A stretch of 26,790 nt of DNA from an uncultured bacterium (lineage in GTDB: Bacteria > Bacillota > Clostridia > Lachnospirales > Lachnospiraceae), in contig CAJMON010000044.1 in assembly GCA_905214955.1 (NCBI GenBank), forward strand, positions 1 through 26,790, in the 5' to 3' direction. Shown piece by piece: positions 24,913-26,790 of the stretch. Position 1 is the first letter of the stretch. Each line of letters begins with the position of its first letter. The translations under genes and the position numbers were made by a program. The notes under the pieces are model-generated. The model ran no database searches. It saw only the letters and a list, made by a program, of their open reading frames with translations, and was not told the DNA's origin.

Positions 24913-24977
24913 GTGTATAAAGGTATCCCTTTTACAACTTCAAATGTATCCTGCTTTAAATCACACAAAAGTACCAT
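24885..24977 (-). other. 30-codon open frame in phase with the preceding kinase stop codon
   Basis: After the TGA of the kinase at 24987 the same frame stays open for 33 codons, including an ATG at 24975-24977 and the stretch MVLLCDLKQDTFEVVK, before a TAG at 24885-24887. The residue pattern resembles the start of PAS sensor domains seen in Lachnospiraceae kinases (a hydrophobic strand, then a charged turn, then FEVVK). It has no good ribosome binding site, and its end overlaps the terminator-like hairpin. Most likely a remnant of a lost gene or chance; low confidence. Confidence 0.25.
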
Positions 24978-24986
24978 GCCATGAAA

Positions 24987-26790
24987 TCAGCAATTTTCCT
25001 GCTGCCTTATGACTTCTGATAACATCGCCAGCAGCTTATCAACCTGGATTGGCTTTGCGATATGTCCATTCATTCCGGCTGCAATCGCGTCCCGCTTATC
25101 TTCTTCAAATGCATTTGCCGTCATTGCAATAATCGGTATGCATGCTTTCTCTTTATCTGGCAGACGCCTGATTACCTGTGTTGCTTTATAACCGTCCATT
25201 TTGGGCATCTGGATATCCATGAGGATCATATCATATGTTCCAGCCGGCATTTTTGTTATCCTGTTTACACACTGAATGCCATCCTCCACACGCTCTATCT
25301 TAAGACCGGCACGCTCAAGGATTGCCTCTGCAATCTCTGCATTCAAATCATTGTCCTCTGCCAGAAGGATATTCCTGCCTTCAAGGACTTCACTGCCTGT
25401 TTCAGAACTCTCAGCGTGTTTTTTTACATAATAGCTTTCATCTGCTATCCTGTGTTTTAGTGTCACAGTAAAAGTGCTGCCCTTTCCAAGCTCACTCTCT
25501 ACATCGATTGTTCCACCAAGCAGCTCAACATATTTCTTGACGATTGACATCCCAAGTCCGGTTCCTGCGATTTTGCTCTTTGTGGTGTTCTGCTCACGTG
25601 TGAATGCTTCGAATATCTTTGTCAGATACTCCTGGCTCATACCGATTCCGGTATCGCTCACCCTGATCCTTACGATCATATATCCAGACTCATCACAGGA
25701 TAATTCATCTACATCTACCATAACAGAACCACCGGCTGGAGTATATTTTATGGCATTGCTCAGGATATTGACCAATATTTCTTTTACCTTGGTAACATCT
25801 GTCAGTACATGCTCATGCTCTACATTCATCGTGTAATGAAGCGCAATATTCTTTTTCTTTGCTTTCTCATCAAACACTGCAAACAAAGACTTCCAGACAT
25901 CTTCAATCCGGCAGTAATTCTCATCTAGCTCCATCCTCCCGCTCTCAATCCGAGCCATATCCAATACATTATTTATGATTGACAGGAGAAGACTCCCAGA
26001 TTGCTGCAGTTTTTCCAAATATTCTAAGGTTTCCGGCAGCTCTTTTTCTTTCAGTTCATCCTCCATAAGCTGTGCATAACCCAAAATTGCATTCATAGGA
26101 GTACGAATGTCATGTGACATATTGTTAAGGAAACGGGTCTTTGCGAGACTGGCACCCTCTGCTTTTTTCAAAGCGATTTCCAGTTTGGCATTGAGTTTTT
26201 GTGTATCATTTGCCGCAAGCTTTGCAGTGAATTCTGCTTGCCGTGCCTTCCGTAAAAGTACGAGGATAATACCAATGATGCTGAGTACGAAAAATCCTGC
26301 CGTGGCAAAAAAAACAAGCAGATTGTCTTTTACAAAATCATAAAAAGTCACCTTATCTGGTGTGCTGTCGTAGATCGCAAGTGCACTTGTAAGCATATCA
26401 GACGGCATGGCCTTCAAGGTTTTATTCAGTATCGACAAAAGAGTTCCCTCTCCACCTCTTACTGCAAAGCATGCCTCCATTGTTTTTGTAAGCGGAATAC
26501 TCTTGAAATTTTGACTGTTATCATATATCAACGCCTGACTTGCACCCATGAGGAAACAGTCTGCTTTTTCATGAATAACCATATCTGCTGCATCGTCAAA
26601 TGAATCACAATCTACCAGCTTCCATTGGGGATAACTGAACGCAACATGCTGTTTTAAGGCATATTTTTCCTTTGGCACAGCTACAGTATACACCTTATTC
26701 TCATCAAATTTTTTCTCATTAGTTACTGCCATCAGACTGTAAGTCCAGGCTGTGTTTGTAAGTGCATATCCGTTTTGTTCTGCAAAATAT
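24987..26790 (-). CDS. Hybrid sensor histidine kinase, 5' end cut by the window edge
   Basis: The frame is open to the right edge and reads YFAEQNGYALTNTAWTYSL before the first internal ATG at 26730-26732, so that ATG is not the true start. The visible 600 residues hold the end of an SBP_bac_3 sensor domain (VYTVAVPKEKYALKQ, ADCFLMGASQALIYD) and a membrane helix (LLVFFATAGFFVLSIIGIIL). HisKA follows with NNMSHDIRTPMNAILGY (His codon 26112-26114), then an ATPase domain (NILSNAIKYT, GTGLGM) and a receiver (LMDIQMPKMDGYK, Asp codon 25215-25217). It is a paralogue of the kinase at 21948-24779 with the same domain order. No output domain is visible. Confidence 0.9.
   Translation of the reverse strand, partial: YFAEQNGYALTNTAWTYSLMAVTNEKKFDENKVYTVAVPKEKYALKQHVAFSYPQWKLVDCDSFDDAADMVIHEKADCFLMGASQALIYDNSQNFKSIPLTKTMEACFAVRGGEGTLLSILNKTLKAMPSDMLTSALAIYDSTPDKVTFYDFVKDNLLVFFATAGFFVLSIIGIILVLLRKARQAEFTAKLAANDTQKLNAKLEIALKKAEGASLAKTRFLNNMSHDIRTPMNAILGYAQLMEDELKEKELPETLEYLEKLQQSGSLLLSIINNVLDMARIESGRMELDENYCRIEDVWKSLFAVFDEKAKKKNIALHYTMNVEHEHVLTDVTKVKEILVNILSNAIKYTPAGGSVMVDVDELSCDESGYMIVRIRVSDTGIGMSQEYLTKIFEAFTREQNTTKSKIAGTGLGMSIVKKYVELLGGTIDVESELGKGSTFTVTLKHRIADESYYVKKHAESSETGSEVLEGRNILLAEDNDLNAEIAEAILERAGLKIERVEDGIQCVNRITKMPAGTYDMILMDIQMPKMDGYKATQVIRRLPDKEKACIPIIAMTANAFEEDKRDAIAAGMNGHIAKPIQVDKLLAMLSEVIRQQENC

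Noticed and set aside
1..26790. CRISPR arrays, tRNA or rRNA genes and phage genes
   Set aside because: No regularly spaced direct repeats, no cloverleaf or rRNA-like segments and no phage structural genes were seen.

Overview
The window looks like a chromosomal segment of a Firmicute of the class Clostridia, most likely a Lachnospiraceae gut commensal. The reasons are strong AGGAGG ribosome binding sites, sigma-A promoters with extended -10 elements, the MrnC (Mini-RNase III) and RlmB gene pair next to cysS, a lipoprotein with TEAK/TEAA repeats, and tandem hybrid histidine kinases with solute-binding sensor domains. Almost every gene is on the minus strand; only the ABC-F gene at the left end is on the plus strand.

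Layout from left to right. 1-1840: a plus-strand ABC-F ATPase with its own promoter, a leader hairpin that may be an attenuator, and a clear terminator. 1831-1950: a 39-codon minus-strand scrap of a D-2-hydroxyacid dehydrogenase. 2000-12517: a single minus-strand operon of eleven genes read from a strong promoter at 12547-12575. It encodes a complete nickel-type ABC importer (order B-C-A-D-E), then a PIG-L/LmbE-like protein that has lost the family's metal ligands, then a second complete nickel/peptide-type importer (order A-B-C-D-F). Both solute-binding proteins have ordinary Sec signal peptides and no lipobox cysteine. 12600-12740: a 16-bp palindrome upstream of the operon promoter, a long inverted repeat and the rlmB terminator. 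12775-17003: a compact housekeeping operon, ispF - eis-like acetyltransferase - cysS - mrnC - rlmB. 17190-17474: a tiny lipoprotein made of a lipobox and TEA(K/A) repeats only. 17622-19844: a cytoplasmic GH3 beta-glucosidase. 20067-20208: a 142-bp MITE with IS66-type ends and an 8-bp target duplication, sitting between an ABC-F gene and its terminator. 20217-21773: the second ABC-F gene. 21948 to the right edge: two tandem hybrid sensor kinases, the second cut by the window edge.

The most unusual items are the MITE, whose ends point to mobilisation by IS66 transposases, and the double-importer operon with its metal-site-less PIG-L protein. The operon sits beside a dehydrogenase remnant, and this arrangement suggests an acquired nutrient or metal-complex uptake module. 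All function calls come from reading the sequence and from knowledge of protein families; no database search was possible.
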